From: Orenia metallireducens
GTDB lineage: Bacteria > Bacillota > Halanaerobiia > Halobacteroidales > Halobacteroidaceae
Direction: 5' to 3'
DNA length: 64,000 bases
Assembly: GCF_001693735.1 (NCBI RefSeq)
Contig: NZ_LWDV01000008.1
Coordinates: 288,357 to 352,356 of the forward strand
A program made the position numbers and the translations under genes. The stretch's first letter is position 1. The number at the start of each line of letters is the position of its first letter. The notes under the pieces were generated by a model. The model was given only the letters and a program-made list of their open reading frames with translations, made no database searches and had not been told where the DNA came from. Of the stretch, positions 34,928-43,879 are shown piece after piece.

Positions 34928-36739
34928 ATGACAACCATTGAAAAAATTGAGATTGAAGCAAAAAATAAAGAGGTTGCATTAAAAGAGGCTTGTAGGTTAT
35001 TTAGTGAGAAAGTAGAGGATGAGTTTAGTTTAGAAGACATCTCTATAGAGTTGCTTAAAGAGAAGAAGAAGTTATTTAGATTATTTGGTAAGTCAAAAGT
35101 ATATCAAGCCACTTTGGAATTAAAAGAGAAGATTGAGAGTAAAAATGGTGAATTTAAGATTGAGGTATCTGATGAGGGTATATTCTTAATAGTAAAGCAA
35201 CCTGTAGGTAATGGTAGAGAGGTAAAGATGGATATTATTGAAGAGGCCCTTGAGAAGAAGGAGATAGTTGAAGTAGATTATGCTGCAGTTAGTGAAGCTT
35301 TAACTTTGGATGGGGAGAAGGTCAAGATTGCTGATAGAAAATATGAATTAGATCGAGATGCAGAGCTGGAGTTTAAGCTAAGTAAGGATAAAATGAAAGC
35401 TTATATAAGCCACACTCCACCCCTTGGTGGAAGAAAATTTACAGTTGATGATGTAATAGAAGAGTTAAAGAAAGAAGGTATAGTTTTTGGTATAAAAAGA
35501 GAAGAATTTGCTGAAGTCTTTAATCCTAAGAAGCCACTAGAGGATTTTTTAATAGCAGTTGGGCAGGATCCTGTTCCTGGAGAAGATGGTAGAATAGATT
35601 TTCAATTTGATATTAATAGTTCTGAAAAGAAGGTTAATTTGTTAGAGGATGGTAGTGCAGATTTTCGTAATCTAGGTAGAATTATTAATGTAGAGCCTGG
35701 AGACTTATTGGCTACTAAAGTTTTAGCAGTAGAGGGTGAACCAGGCAAGAATGTAATAGGTGAGGATGTTCCTCCACCACCTGTGAAGGATATAGATATA
35801 CCTGTAGGTGAAAATGTTGAATTGAGTGAAGATGGTATGGAATTAACTGCGGGAATTGAAGGTCAAGTAGTCTATAATCATGATGCTATCAGTGTACTAG
35901 ATGTATATACCGTAAAGGGAGATGTTGATTTATCAACGGGAAATATCGATTTTACAGGTAGTGTAATAGTAAGTGGAAATGTAAATGATGGTATGGAGAT
36001 TAAATCTGAAGGAAATGTTCTGATAGAAGGTAGTGTTTATGGGGGAAATATAGAAGCTGATGGTCAAATTGTTATTAAAAAAGGCTTTATTGGTGCAGTT
36101 AAAGGTACTTTAAAGGCAAAAGGTGATATTAACGTTAAATTTATTGAGAATGGGCTAGTTATAACTGAAGGAGATCTAGTAGTACAAGATGCTATAATGC
36201 ATAGTAATATTGATGCTGGTAACAAGGTTGTTGTAGAGGAGAAGAAGGGATTAATTGTTGGGGGTAAGGTAAGAGCCACTAAAGAGATCATAGCTAAAAA
36301 TATTGGTTCTAATCTGGCTACTCCAACAGAGGTTTCTGTTGGGATAACCCCTGGTACAAGAGATGAGTATAATAATAAGGATAGTCTCTTTAAAGATAAA
36401 CAAGAGAAGTTGGATCAAGTTATTAAGAATATAAAACTACTAAAAGACCAAAGGGAGAAAAATGATGGTAGACTCCCAGCTAATAAGCAGGATTTATTGA
36501 ATCAATTGACTAGAATGAGATTTTCCCTTGCTGCTGAGATTGAAGAGATAAAAGAAGAGCGAAAGAGTTTAAAAGCTAAGTTGGAAGAAGGCAAAGATGG
36601 AAGGATTAAGGTCCAAGATACTATTTATACAGGGGTTATTGTATATATAGGAACCTCTGTAAAGAGAATAGATGAGGTTGAGAGATTTGTTCAGTATTAT
36701 TTAGATGATGAACAAATCAAGTCAAAACCTTACTCTTAA
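34928..36739 (+). CDS. FapA-like DUF342 protein with N-terminal Jag-N-like domain
   Basis: ATG 34928 follows GGGAGGAGGGG; the frame is open from 34904. The 603-aa protein starts with a Jag-N-like segment (residues ~3-60: IEIEAKNKEVALKEACRLF ... KKKLFRLFGKSK), continues with DUF342 (FapA) modules, a right-handed beta-helix of bactofilin-like repeats (about 345-470: DVDLSTGNIDFTGSVIVSGNV ... IKSEGNVLIEGSVYGGN in pieces) and a C-terminal coiled coil (about 495-570). FapA-like proteins affect cell shape and polarity in other bacteria. Role here unknown; the place links it to motility. Confidence 0.8.
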   Translation: MTTIEKIEIEAKNKEVALKEACRLFSEKVEDEFSLEDISIELLKEKKKLFRLFGKSKVYQATLELKEKIESKNGEFKIEVSDEGIFLIVKQPVGNGREVKMDIIEEALEKKEIVEVDYAAVSEALTLDGEKVKIADRKYELDRDAELEFKLSKDKMKAYISHTPPLGGRKFTVDDVIEELKKEGIVFGIKREEFAEVFNPKKPLEDFLIAVGQDPVPGEDGRIDFQFDINSSEKKVNLLEDGSADFRNLGRIINVEPGDLLATKVLAVEGEPGKNVIGEDVPPPPVKDIDIPVGENVELSEDGMELTAGIEGQVVYNHDAISVLDVYTVKGDVDLSTGNIDFTGSVIVSGNVNDGMEIKSEGNVLIEGSVYGGNIEADGQIVIKKGFIGAVKGTLKAKGDINVKFIENGLVITEGDLVVQDAIMHSNIDAGNKVVVEEKKGLIVGGKVRATKEIIAKNIGSNLATPTEVSVGITPGTRDEYNNKDSLFKDKQEKLDQVIKNIKLLKDQREKNDGRLPANKQDLLNQLTRMRFSLAAEIEEIKEERKSLKAKLEEGKDGRIKVQDTIYTGVIVYIGTSVKRIDEVERFVQYYLDDEQIKSKPYS

Positions 36740-36753
36740 AGGAGGCAGGTCTT

Positions 36754-37074
36754 ATGGTAGAGCCTATAAATCCTAAGACTATATTTTCTCGTTCCTTAGA
36801 TATTAGTAATTTAGAACAGAGTAGAAAGGCTAAACCTAATATTTATCAAAATCAGTTGCAACAGGAATTACAGCAAAAAGATGTAAGAAAGCAGGAAAGA
36901 GTAAACAAATCTGAGGAGACAGGGCATAAAAAGATTAAAAAAGAAGGTGATAAGAAAGAAGAAAAAGGAAGAAAGAGAAGAAAAGAAAATAGAAATGATG
37001 ATAATAAAGATAATGAGAATGAAAAAGAAGCTAAGATATTAAATGCAGGACGATATATCGATATCAAGGTATAA
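36754..37074 (+). CDS. Lysine/glutamate-rich flagellar-operon protein
   Basis: Not recognised. The 106-aa protein has a fairly ordinary N-terminus (VEPINPKTIFSRSLDISNLEQ) and an extremely charged middle (residues ~40-90, K/E/R/N-rich) ending GRYIDIKV. It is preceded by AAAGGAGG and lies 14 bases after the FapA-like gene. The charged run is of the type seen in disordered linkers. It belongs to the operon by spacing. Confidence 0.6.
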   Translation: MVEPINPKTIFSRSLDISNLEQSRKAKPNIYQNQLQQELQQKDVRKQERVNKSEETGHKKIKKEGDKKEEKGRKRRKENRNDDNKDNENEKEAKILNAGRYIDIKV

Positions 37075-37089
37075 ATGGAGGTAATGGAC

Positions 37090-37599
37090 TTGGAATATAT
37101 TTTATTTGCTGTAGGCTTAGTAGTGATTGTGGTTTCTTTATTCTTAACTTATCGTTCACAACAGGATAATGATGACTATTATCTTGCAAATGAGATGTTG
37201 TCAGAGATTAGAAATTTAAAAGAAGAGTTAGAAGATGAGATAAATGCAATAGTAGGAAGTAATGATTTTGGACAGATGTTAAATCACAAATTAGATAATG
37301 GCAGATATAGAGAAGAGATAATTATTTTAAAAGATAGAGTAGAGAAATTGATCGATAAAGTTGAGGATATTGATATCAAAATGGATAAGCTAGATAAAAA
37401 TATTAAGGACATTAATGTCTTAAATAATCAGCTAAATACTAAACCTACACTTAATCTTACAAATCAGAATCCTGCTTATCAACAGATAAAGAATCTTAAA
37501 GAAGAAGGCTTAAGTATGGCAGAGATAGCTAAAAAGATGAATATGGGAAGTCGAGAAGTCGAATTAATTTATAAATTCAATAATCGGAGGGAAAATTAA
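37090..37599 (+). CDS. SwrB-like (DUF6115) membrane-anchored coiled-coil protein
   Basis: The protein (169 aa from TTG 37090) has one N-terminal membrane helix, a coiled coil (about residues 35-115) and a C-terminal helix-turn-helix-like end with LKEEGLSMAEIAKKMNMGSREVELIYKF. SwrB, which promotes flagellar basal-body assembly in B. subtilis, has the same layout and the same place between sigD and rpsB. Start: GGAGG (37077-37081) is eight bases from TTG 37090; ATG 37075 and ATG 37084 are in frame but include or abut the ribosome site. Confidence 0.7.
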   Translation: MEYILFAVGLVVIVVSLFLTYRSQQDNDDYYLANEMLSEIRNLKEELEDEINAIVGSNDFGQMLNHKLDNGRYREEIIILKDRVEKLIDKVEDIDIKMDKLDKNIKDINVLNNQLNTKPTLNLTNQNPAYQQIKNLKEEGLSMAEIAKKMNMGSREVELIYKFNNRREN

Positions 37600-38432
37600 T
37601 GTTACGCCATACTTTGTTAGGAATAGGGATTACACTTGTGATTATGGCATTAGTATTATCTTTAGATATAAATCTACCTGGTTTAAATTTACAAAAAGAG
37701 ACTGTAATTACAGAAAGCGAGATTATAAAAGAGGCTAGGAAGCTGGGGATGACCTTTCCTGGAGAGAGCTATAGTCATGAAGATATTAGCTTAGAAAGAA
37801 ACTTTAGTTTAGAAGGTGTAGTAGCTTCTTTGAAAGAAGGTAATGTTAAGGAAGAAGCTGAGGTTGAAGAGATTGTAGATGAAAGCTTATCAGTTCAAGA
37901 TAATAATATAGCCAAAGAAGAGGTATTAGTAGAAGAACAACTGGGTGAAGCTTTAGAAATAGAGCAAGTAGAGCTACAAGAGTTATCTTCAGAAACTAAG
38001 AAATTAGAGGAAAGAGATACTAGTAATGATAATTCTAAAGAAGTCATTGATCCTATGATTAAAGAAGATAAAATAGAAGAAGTGTTAAAAACAGAAGTAG
38101 AAGAAAAAAAAGATAATGATGATTCTCAAGAGAAACTAAAAGAGGAATTAACTAGACAATTAAAAGAGCAGTTGAAAGAGGAACTAAAAAAAGAGATAAA
38201 AGAAGAGCTAGAAAGAGAGAATAAAAAAGTTCTAGTAACTATTCCTAAGGGAATATCTAGTAGAGAGGTAGCTACCTTATTGATTCATCAAGGGGTAATT
38301 GATGATAGAAATCATTTTATTGCTGTAGCTGATGAGCTAGAGCTTGACACCAAGATTAAAGCTGGTACTTATTCTTTTCAATTACCTATATCAGTTAAAG
38401 AAGTATTAGTACAGTTAACTTCAATTAATTGA
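37599..38432 (+). CDS. YceG-like stalk protein without transglycosylase domain
   Basis: The 277-aa protein has an N-terminal membrane helix (about residues 7-25), a long acidic/lysine-rich coiled region (about 65-205) and a C-terminal segment VTIPKGISSREVATLLIHQGVID..FI..A.......IKAGTYSFQLPISVKEVLVQL (about 208-275). The latter looks like the LysM-like part of MltG/YceG; the catalytic YceG region that normally follows is absent. The ATG overlaps the previous stop by one base. It ends the flagellar gene run. Function unknown. Confidence 0.65.
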   Translation: MLRHTLLGIGITLVIMALVLSLDINLPGLNLQKETVITESEIIKEARKLGMTFPGESYSHEDISLERNFSLEGVVASLKEGNVKEEAEVEEIVDESLSVQDNNIAKEEVLVEEQLGEALEIEQVELQELSSETKKLEERDTSNDNSKEVIDPMIKEDKIEEVLKTEVEEKKDNDDSQEKLKEELTRQLKEQLKEELKKEIKEELERENKKVLVTIPKGISSREVATLLIHQGVIDDRNHFIAVADELELDTKIKAGTYSFQLPISVKEVLVQLTSIN

Positions 38433-38545
38433 ATGATTTGATTATCTTAGGACATCATAATGATATCTTTGTTTTTTTGTAAGTCAAAATCCTTACTTAG
38501 TAAGTTTAAAATCACTATGTGTATACAAATATCTTAAAAATATTG

Positions 38546-38574
38546 TTGATATTATTTTTTTAATGTGGTATACT
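38546..38574 (+). promoter_or_regulatory. Sigma-A promoter of rpsB
   Basis: TTGATA (38546-38551) and TATACT (38569-38574) with a 17-base spacer, upstream of a 117-base leader of rpsB. Confidence 0.75.
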
Positions 38575-38580
38575 GTTTAA

Positions 38581-38690
38581 TGGTGTTAGAAGAACACCAA
38601 TCACACACACTTTTGGACTTTGTTAGAGGTGCCCTTAGGGTTTTAGCAAGGGAAGAAGAGAGTGGAGGATTAAAAACCGAGAGGAGGTGC
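38581..38690 (+). promoter_or_regulatory. rpsB mRNA leader
   Basis: Right at the expected transcript start a 7-bp hairpin forms (TGGTGTT 38581-38587 with AACACCA 38593-38599). Further down CCCTT (38632-38636) can pair with AAGGG near 38649-38653. The leader ends at the rpsB ribosome site. Autogenous control by S2 through this leader is plausible for a ribosomal protein operon, but I do not recognise a named leader family. Confidence 0.4.
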
Positions 38691-38697
38691 CGCAGTA

Positions 38698-39426
38698 ATG
38701 GGTGTAGTAAGTATGAAACAATTATTAGAATCTGGAGTTCATTTCGGACATCAAACTAAGAGATGGAACCCAAAGATGAAACAATACATCTTTACAGAAA
38801 GAAATGGGATCTACATAGTGGACCTACAGCAGACAGTTAAATTAGCTGAAGATGCTTATAACTTTGTTCGTGAATTAGCAACTGAAGGTAAAACAGTTCT
38901 TTTTGTAGGAACTAAGAAGCAAGCTAAAGAGACTATCAAGCAAGAAGCTGAAAGATGTGGAATGCCTTATGTTAATGAACGTTGGTTAGGTGGTATGTTA
39001 ACTAACTTCAAAACTATTCGTAAACGTATTGATCGTTTAGAAGAGTTAGAGAAGATGGAAGAAGATGGAGTTTTCGAAGTTTTACCTAAGAAAGAAGTAA
39101 TGCAGTTAGAGAAAGAAAGAACTAAATTAGTTCGTAACTTAGGTGGAATTAGAGATATGAATGGTCTTCCTGATGTGCTATTTGTTGTTGACCCTCGTAG
39201 AGAGGAGATTGCGGTAGCAGAGGCTAAGAAATTAGGCATTCCAGTAGTAGCTATTGTAGATACAAACTGTGATCCTGATGATGTTGATTATGTAATTCCA
39301 GGAAATGATGATGCTATTAGAGCTGTTAAATTATTAACTGGAGTTATCGCTGATGCAGTTGTAGAATCTCAAGAAGGCGAACAAGCCGAAATTGAAGAAG
39401 AAGCAACTACAGAAGACCAACAATAA
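38698..39426 (+). CDS. rpsB: 30S ribosomal protein S2
   Basis: Head protein of the small subunit. The 242-aa protein begins [26 protein letters not shown] and has [38 protein letters not shown] (residues ~160-197) and the [11 protein letters not shown] motif, followed by an acidic tail. GGAGGTG precedes the ATG. The order sigD-swrB-rpsB-tsf-pyrH-frr-uppS-cdsA-dxr follows B. subtilis. Confidence 0.98.
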   Translation: MGVVSMKQLLESGVHFGHQTKRWNPKMKQYIFTERNGIYIVDLQQTVKLAEDAYNFVRELATEGKTVLFVGTKKQAKETIKQEAERCGMPYVNERWLGGMLTNFKTIRKRIDRLEELEKMEEDGVFEVLPKKEVMQLEKERTKLVRNLGGIRDMNGLPDVLFVVDPRREEIAVAEAKKLGIPVVAIVDTNCDPDDVDYVIPGNDDAIRAVKLLTGVIADAVVESQEGEQAEIEEEATTEDQQ

Positions 39427-39437
39427 GAATAATAAAT

Positions 39438-39488
39438 AAAGGGCGTGTAATGAGGATGTGAATCGTCCTTATGAAGCGCCTTTTTTTT
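39438..39488 (+). terminator. Terminator/attenuator between rpsB and tsf
   Basis: AAAGGGCGT (39438-39446) pairs with GCGCCTTTT (39476-39484), with an inner 7-bp stem (39450-39456 with 39466-39472), and eight Ts follow. It probably reduces transcription into tsf, giving more S2 than EF-Ts or separate control. Confidence 0.8.
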
Positions 39489-39525
39489 AAATAAACTTTT
39501 TCATAAACTATAAGGAGGTTCAATG

Positions 39526-40407
39526 ATGGCAATTACTACAGCTGATATAAAGAAGTTAAGAGAAATGACAAATGCTGGGATTTTAGATTGTAAAAAAGCT
39601 TTACAAGAGACAGATGGAGATATGGATAAAGCTGTTGAATACTTAAGAGAAAAAGGTATTGCTTCTGCTGATAAGAAAGCGGGAAGAACTGCTGCTGAAG
39701 GTTTAGTAGCTTTTAAAACAGCAGATAACACAGCTGCTATTTTAGAAGTTAACTGTGAAACTGATTTCGTTGCTAGAAACGAAAACTTTAAAGCAGTTGT
39801 TGATACTTTAGCAAATCACGTATTAGCAGAAAAGCCTGCTAATGTAGAAGAAGCTATTAGTCAAACTTTAAATGCAGAAGGTAAAACAGTAGAGAAGTAC
39901 TTAAAAGAGTCTATTGCTAAGATTGGTGAAAATATTTCCTTTAGACGTTTCGAAATCTTTGAAAAGAATGATGACGAAATCTTTGGTACATACTTACACA
40001 TGGGTGGTAACATTGGAGTTTTAGTTCAACTTAAAGGTGGAAATGAAGACGTAGCTAGAGATATTGCTATGCATGTTGCTGCTGTAAACCCAAGTTATTT
40101 ATCAAAAGAGGATGTTCCTAGTGAAGATCTTGCTAAGGAGAGAGAAATCCTTACAAAGCAAGCTCTTGCAGAAGGAAAGCCAGAACATATAGTAGAAAAG
40201 ATGGTTGAAGGTAGATTAAGTAAGTTCTATACGTTAAATTGTTTGTTAGAGCAAGAGTTTGTTAAAGACTCAGATATGACTATCCAACAACTAGTTGATC
40301 AAAATGATGCTAGTATTGTAAATTATATTCGTTATGAAGTTGGAGAAGGTATCGAAGTAGAAGAAACAGACTTTGCTGCAGAAGTAATGGGTGAAGTTAA
40401 TAAATAA
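39526..40407 (+). CDS. tsf: Translation elongation factor Ts
   Basis: Nucleotide exchange factor of EF-Tu. The 293-aa protein has the UBA-like N-terminus ITTADIKKLREMTNAGILDCKKAL, the NCETDFVARN motif (near residue 80) and two core halves with HVAAVNPSYLSKEDV. ATG 39526 is seven bases after AAGGAGG; ATG 39523 is too close. Confidence 0.98.
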   Translation: MAITTADIKKLREMTNAGILDCKKALQETDGDMDKAVEYLREKGIASADKKAGRTAAEGLVAFKTADNTAAILEVNCETDFVARNENFKAVVDTLANHVLAEKPANVEEAISQTLNAEGKTVEKYLKESIAKIGENISFRRFEIFEKNDDEIFGTYLHMGGNIGVLVQLKGGNEDVARDIAMHVAAVNPSYLSKEDVPSEDLAKEREILTKQALAEGKPEHIVEKMVEGRLSKFYTLNCLLEQEFVKDSDMTIQQLVDQNDASIVNYIRYEVGEGIEVEETDFAAEVMGEVNK

Positions 40408-40416
40408 TATTTATCT

Positions 40417-40449
40417 AAAAAAGAGGACACTCTCGTGTTCTCTTTTTTT
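40417..40449 (+). terminator. Intrinsic terminator after tsf
   Basis: GAGGACAC pairs with GTGTTCTC (one G-T pair) on a TCTC loop, extended by an A-run pairing with a T-run of seven. A typical rho-independent terminator. Confidence 0.9.
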
Positions 40450-40633
40450 AAAGTCGGCTAGGTTTCTAGTGTTTATTATCTTTTTATGTTACTGTGATTT
40501 AATCTTAAAAGCTAGCTAAGTTAGAACCTTTGTGATAAAGTTAATAGAGATAGTGATAATTCATATTTAATAGTTGTTAAATTAGCTACAGTAAAATTTT
40601 AAATCATAAAAAGGGATTTGGGGTATATTATAG

Positions 40634-41377
<744 letters not shown>

Positions 41378-41412
41378 TATGAATATTATTTAGATAAAGG
41401 GAGGTTATACAT

Positions 41413-41970
41413 ATGATTAAAGAGGTTGCGAATCAGACTAAAAAAGATATGGATAAGGTGATTGAGAATACTAAGCAGGAGTTTTCAAAAATCCAAACAG
41501 GAAGAGCTAAACCATCCTTATTAGATGGTGTTAAAGCTGAATATTATGGTGTGCCTACACCAATTAATCAAATGGCGAAAATTTCTGCACCAGAGCCAAG
41601 ACAATTATTAGTAGCTCCTTTTGATAAAACTGTAATAGGTGATATTGAGAAAGCTATTTTAAAATCTGATTTAGGATTAAACCCTAATAATGATGGTGAT
41701 TTAATTAGAATTAATATCCCTCAATTAACTGAAGAGAGAAGAAAACAATTAGTTAAGGTTGTTAAACAGAAAGCAGAAGAAGGTAAAATTTCTATTAGAA
41801 ATGTTCGCCGACAAGCAAATAGTGATTTAGAAGAGTTAGAGAAAGAGGGAGAGATTTCTGAGGATAATTATCGCCGTGGTTTAGATAATATTCAAGAGAT
41901 TACTGATGAGTATATTGCTAAAATAGATTCCTTGCTAGAGAATAAAACTGCAGATATAATGGAAGTATAA
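41413..41970 (+). CDS. frr: Ribosome recycling factor
   Basis: Splits post-termination ribosomes with EF-G. The 185-aa protein has the normal size and the motifs FSKIQTGRAKPSLLDGVKAEYYG, INQMAKISAPEPRQLLVAPFDK, and VRRQANSDLEELEKEGEISED. AGGGAGG precedes the ATG. It belongs with pyrH, 35 bases upstream. Confidence 0.98.
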   Translation: MIKEVANQTKKDMDKVIENTKQEFSKIQTGRAKPSLLDGVKAEYYGVPTPINQMAKISAPEPRQLLVAPFDKTVIGDIEKAILKSDLGLNPNNDGDLIRINIPQLTEERRKQLVKVVKQKAEEGKISIRNVRRQANSDLEELEKEGEISEDNYRRGLDNIQEITDEYIAKIDSLLENKTADIMEV

Positions 41971-41972
41971 CT

Positions 41973-42182
41973 ATGAAAAATGTTATTGCCTTAGATTATA
42001 ATTCTGCTAAGGATTTATTAACAAGGGATAACTATAAAATTCAAATTCGTCATACTAGACCTCCAAGAAAATTAGTTGGTCTAGGTGAATTAAGGGTTAT
42101 TGGACAGAGATTAATTGATGAAGAAGTTGTAGAGTTAATAATCAGTAATGAAGATTATTACTTTGGGGTAGATGACAGATAA
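41973..42182 (+). CDS. Small PASTA-like protein
   Basis: The 69-aa protein lies two bases after frr. I do not know a named family, but the pattern VIALDYNSAKDLLTRDNYKI ... LRVIGQRLIDEEVVELIIS follows a PASTA domain: an N-terminal strand, a helix with A..LL, a strand, then VI.Q....... V.L.IS. It has no signal peptide or membrane helix and is probably cytoplasmic. No strong ribosome site precedes it, so translation may be coupled to frr. Confidence 0.6.
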   Translation: MKNVIALDYNSAKDLLTRDNYKIQIRHTRPPRKLVGLGELRVIGQRLIDEEVVELIISNEDYYFGVDDR

Positions 42183-42197
42183 TAACCCCAATTAATA

Positions 42198-42226
42198 AAC
42201 CCCCTCTATATGGTTGAGAGGGGGTT
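42198..42226 (+). terminator. Hairpin after the PASTA-like gene
   Basis: AACCCCCTCT (42198-42207) pairs perfectly with AGAGGGGGTT (42217-42226). The T-run that follows is short and interrupted (ATTTC), so termination may be partial. The uppS ribosome site follows 15 bases later. Confidence 0.6.
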
Positions 42227-42253
42227 ATTTCATAAATATAGGAGGACTATTTG

Positions 42254-43042
42254 ATGTGGGGTATTATTGATAAGGCATTGGATAAATTCAAAGATAACAG
42301 TACTTTTGAAGATTTGATATTAGAGGTAAAGAAGAAAGAGATACCTACACATGTAGCGTTTATAATGGATGGAAATGGTCGCTGGGCAAAGAGAAGGGGT
42401 TTGCCTAGAAGTGCTGGACACCAAGCAGGAGTGAAGATCTTAAAGGAGATTGTGAAGATCTCTAAAGAATTGGGGATTAAGTATATTACTACCTATGCTT
42501 TTTCTACAGAAAATTGGAAGCGACCTGAAAAAGAGGTTAATTTTCTAATGAAGTTATTTGAAAAGGTCTTTTTAGAAGAATTGGAGAAATTAAATCAAGA
42601 GGGTGTCAAAGTTAATATCATTGGATATAAGGAGAGGCTGCCTCAAGGGGTTAAAGATAAAGTAGAGCAAGCTATGGAGAGAACAAAGAATAATGATACT
42701 TTAGTTCTTAATATTGCTTTGGATTATGGCGGTAGAAGTGAGATTATTGAATCAGTTAGGAATATTGGTAAAAGTCTTATTGATAGTGAGATAAGCCTTG
42801 AAGATATTGATGAAAAGTTGATATCTCAGGGACTATATACCAATCAACAGCCTGATCCTGACTTATTAATTAGACCTGGAGGAGAGAAGAGAATTAGTAA
42901 TTTCTTGTTATGGCAACTTGCCTATACAGAGTTATACTTTACTGATGTATATTGGCCTGATTTTAATAAAGTAGCTTTTTTAGAAGTGATAAAGGATTAT
43001 CAGCAAAGGGAAAGAAGATTTGGCGGACTTAAGAAAAAGTAG
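42254..43042 (+). CDS. uppS: Undecaprenyl (isoprenyl) diphosphate synthase
   Basis: Cis-prenyltransferase that makes the lipid carrier for peptidoglycan. The 262-aa protein has AFIMDGNGRWAKRRGLPRSAGH (catalytic Asp39), TYAFSTENWKRP, LNIALDYGGRSEI and DLLIRPGGEKRISNFLLWQ. ATG 42254 is eight bases after GGAGG. cdsA follows closely. Confidence 0.97.
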   Translation: MWGIIDKALDKFKDNSTFEDLILEVKKKEIPTHVAFIMDGNGRWAKRRGLPRSAGHQAGVKILKEIVKISKELGIKYITTYAFSTENWKRPEKEVNFLMKLFEKVFLEELEKLNQEGVKVNIIGYKERLPQGVKDKVEQAMERTKNNDTLVLNIALDYGGRSEIIESVRNIGKSLIDSEISLEDIDEKLISQGLYTNQQPDPDLLIRPGGEKRISNFLLWQLAYTELYFTDVYWPDFNKVAFLEVIKDYQQRERRFGGLKKK

Positions 43043-43051
43043 GTGATATTA

Positions 43052-43867
43052 ATGTTGAAAACAAGGGTTTTAAGTGCAGTAGTGGCTATTCCTATATTGA
43101 TTATTATCTTAAAAGTAGGCGGCATTCCCTTTTTATTATTAAATCTGTTGGTTGTTGGATTAGGAATGGATGAATATTTCAAACTAGTAAAAGGTAAGGG
43201 GATAAAAGCAAATAGATTTTTAGGAACCTTTATTGGTCTAATTTTGATTCTCCTTACATATCTAAATAGTAACAACTTATCAGTTGTATATGGATTCTTA
43301 ATCTTATCTTTTTTAGTAATTCTATTAAAGCAAGTTATTATTGGGGTAGATGATTCCCCTATTCTTACAACAACTATTACTTTTTTTGGAGTCTTTTATA
43401 TTGCGGGCTTATTTAGTCATTTGATACTCTTATATAACTTAGAGGGCAACAATGGCAAGGGGATTGGACCTTTATTTATTTGGCTACCAATTTTGGCAAC
43501 TTGGATAACCGATACGGGGGCATACTTTACAGGAATGAATTTTGGTAGAAACCCTTTAGCTCCTAAAATTAGCCCTAAAAAGACTGTAGAAGGAGCAGTT
43601 GGTGGGTTGGTCTTTAGTATAGTACTTACTTTAATTATTAGTATATATCTAGGTTTTGGATATCTTCATGGGATAGTATTAGGGATTCTAATTGCTCTCT
43701 TTGCTCAATTAGGGGATTTATGTGAATCTGTCTTCAAGCGTGATGCTAATATTAAAGATTCTGGAGATATTATACCAGGACATGGAGGAATATTAGATAG
43801 AATTGATAGTTTGCTATTTACTTTACCTGTTGTTTATTATTATCTGCAGTGGGTTGTGTTGAAGTAA
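43052..43867 (+). CDS. cdsA: Phosphatidate cytidylyltransferase
   Basis: Makes CDP-diacylglycerol for phospholipid synthesis. The 271-aa protein has about seven to eight membrane helices and the C-terminal signature SPKKTVEGAVGG ... AQLGDLCESVFKRDANIKDSG ... PGHGGILDRIDS. ATG 43052 follows TAGGTGAT; GTG 43043 is in frame but lies in the ribosome site. Confidence 0.95.
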   Translation: MLKTRVLSAVVAIPILIIILKVGGIPFLLLNLLVVGLGMDEYFKLVKGKGIKANRFLGTFIGLILILLTYLNSNNLSVVYGFLILSFLVILLKQVIIGVDDSPILTTTITFFGVFYIAGLFSHLILLYNLEGNNGKGIGPLFIWLPILATWITDTGAYFTGMNFGRNPLAPKISPKKTVEGAVGGLVFSIVLTLIISIYLGFGYLHGIVLGILIALFAQLGDLCESVFKRDANIKDSGDIIPGHGGILDRIDSLLFTLPVVYYYLQWVVLK

Positions 43868-43879
43868 GGGAGGGAAGAT

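Noticed and set aside
38433-38500. Terminator at the end of the flagellar operon
   Set aside because: There is a T-run (38474-38480) but only a poor, bulged stem ahead of it, so I could not support a defined terminator.
38565-38759. 64-codon frame across the rpsB promoter and start
   Set aside because: It spans the promoter, leader and ribosome site of rpsB and shows no protein-like pattern.
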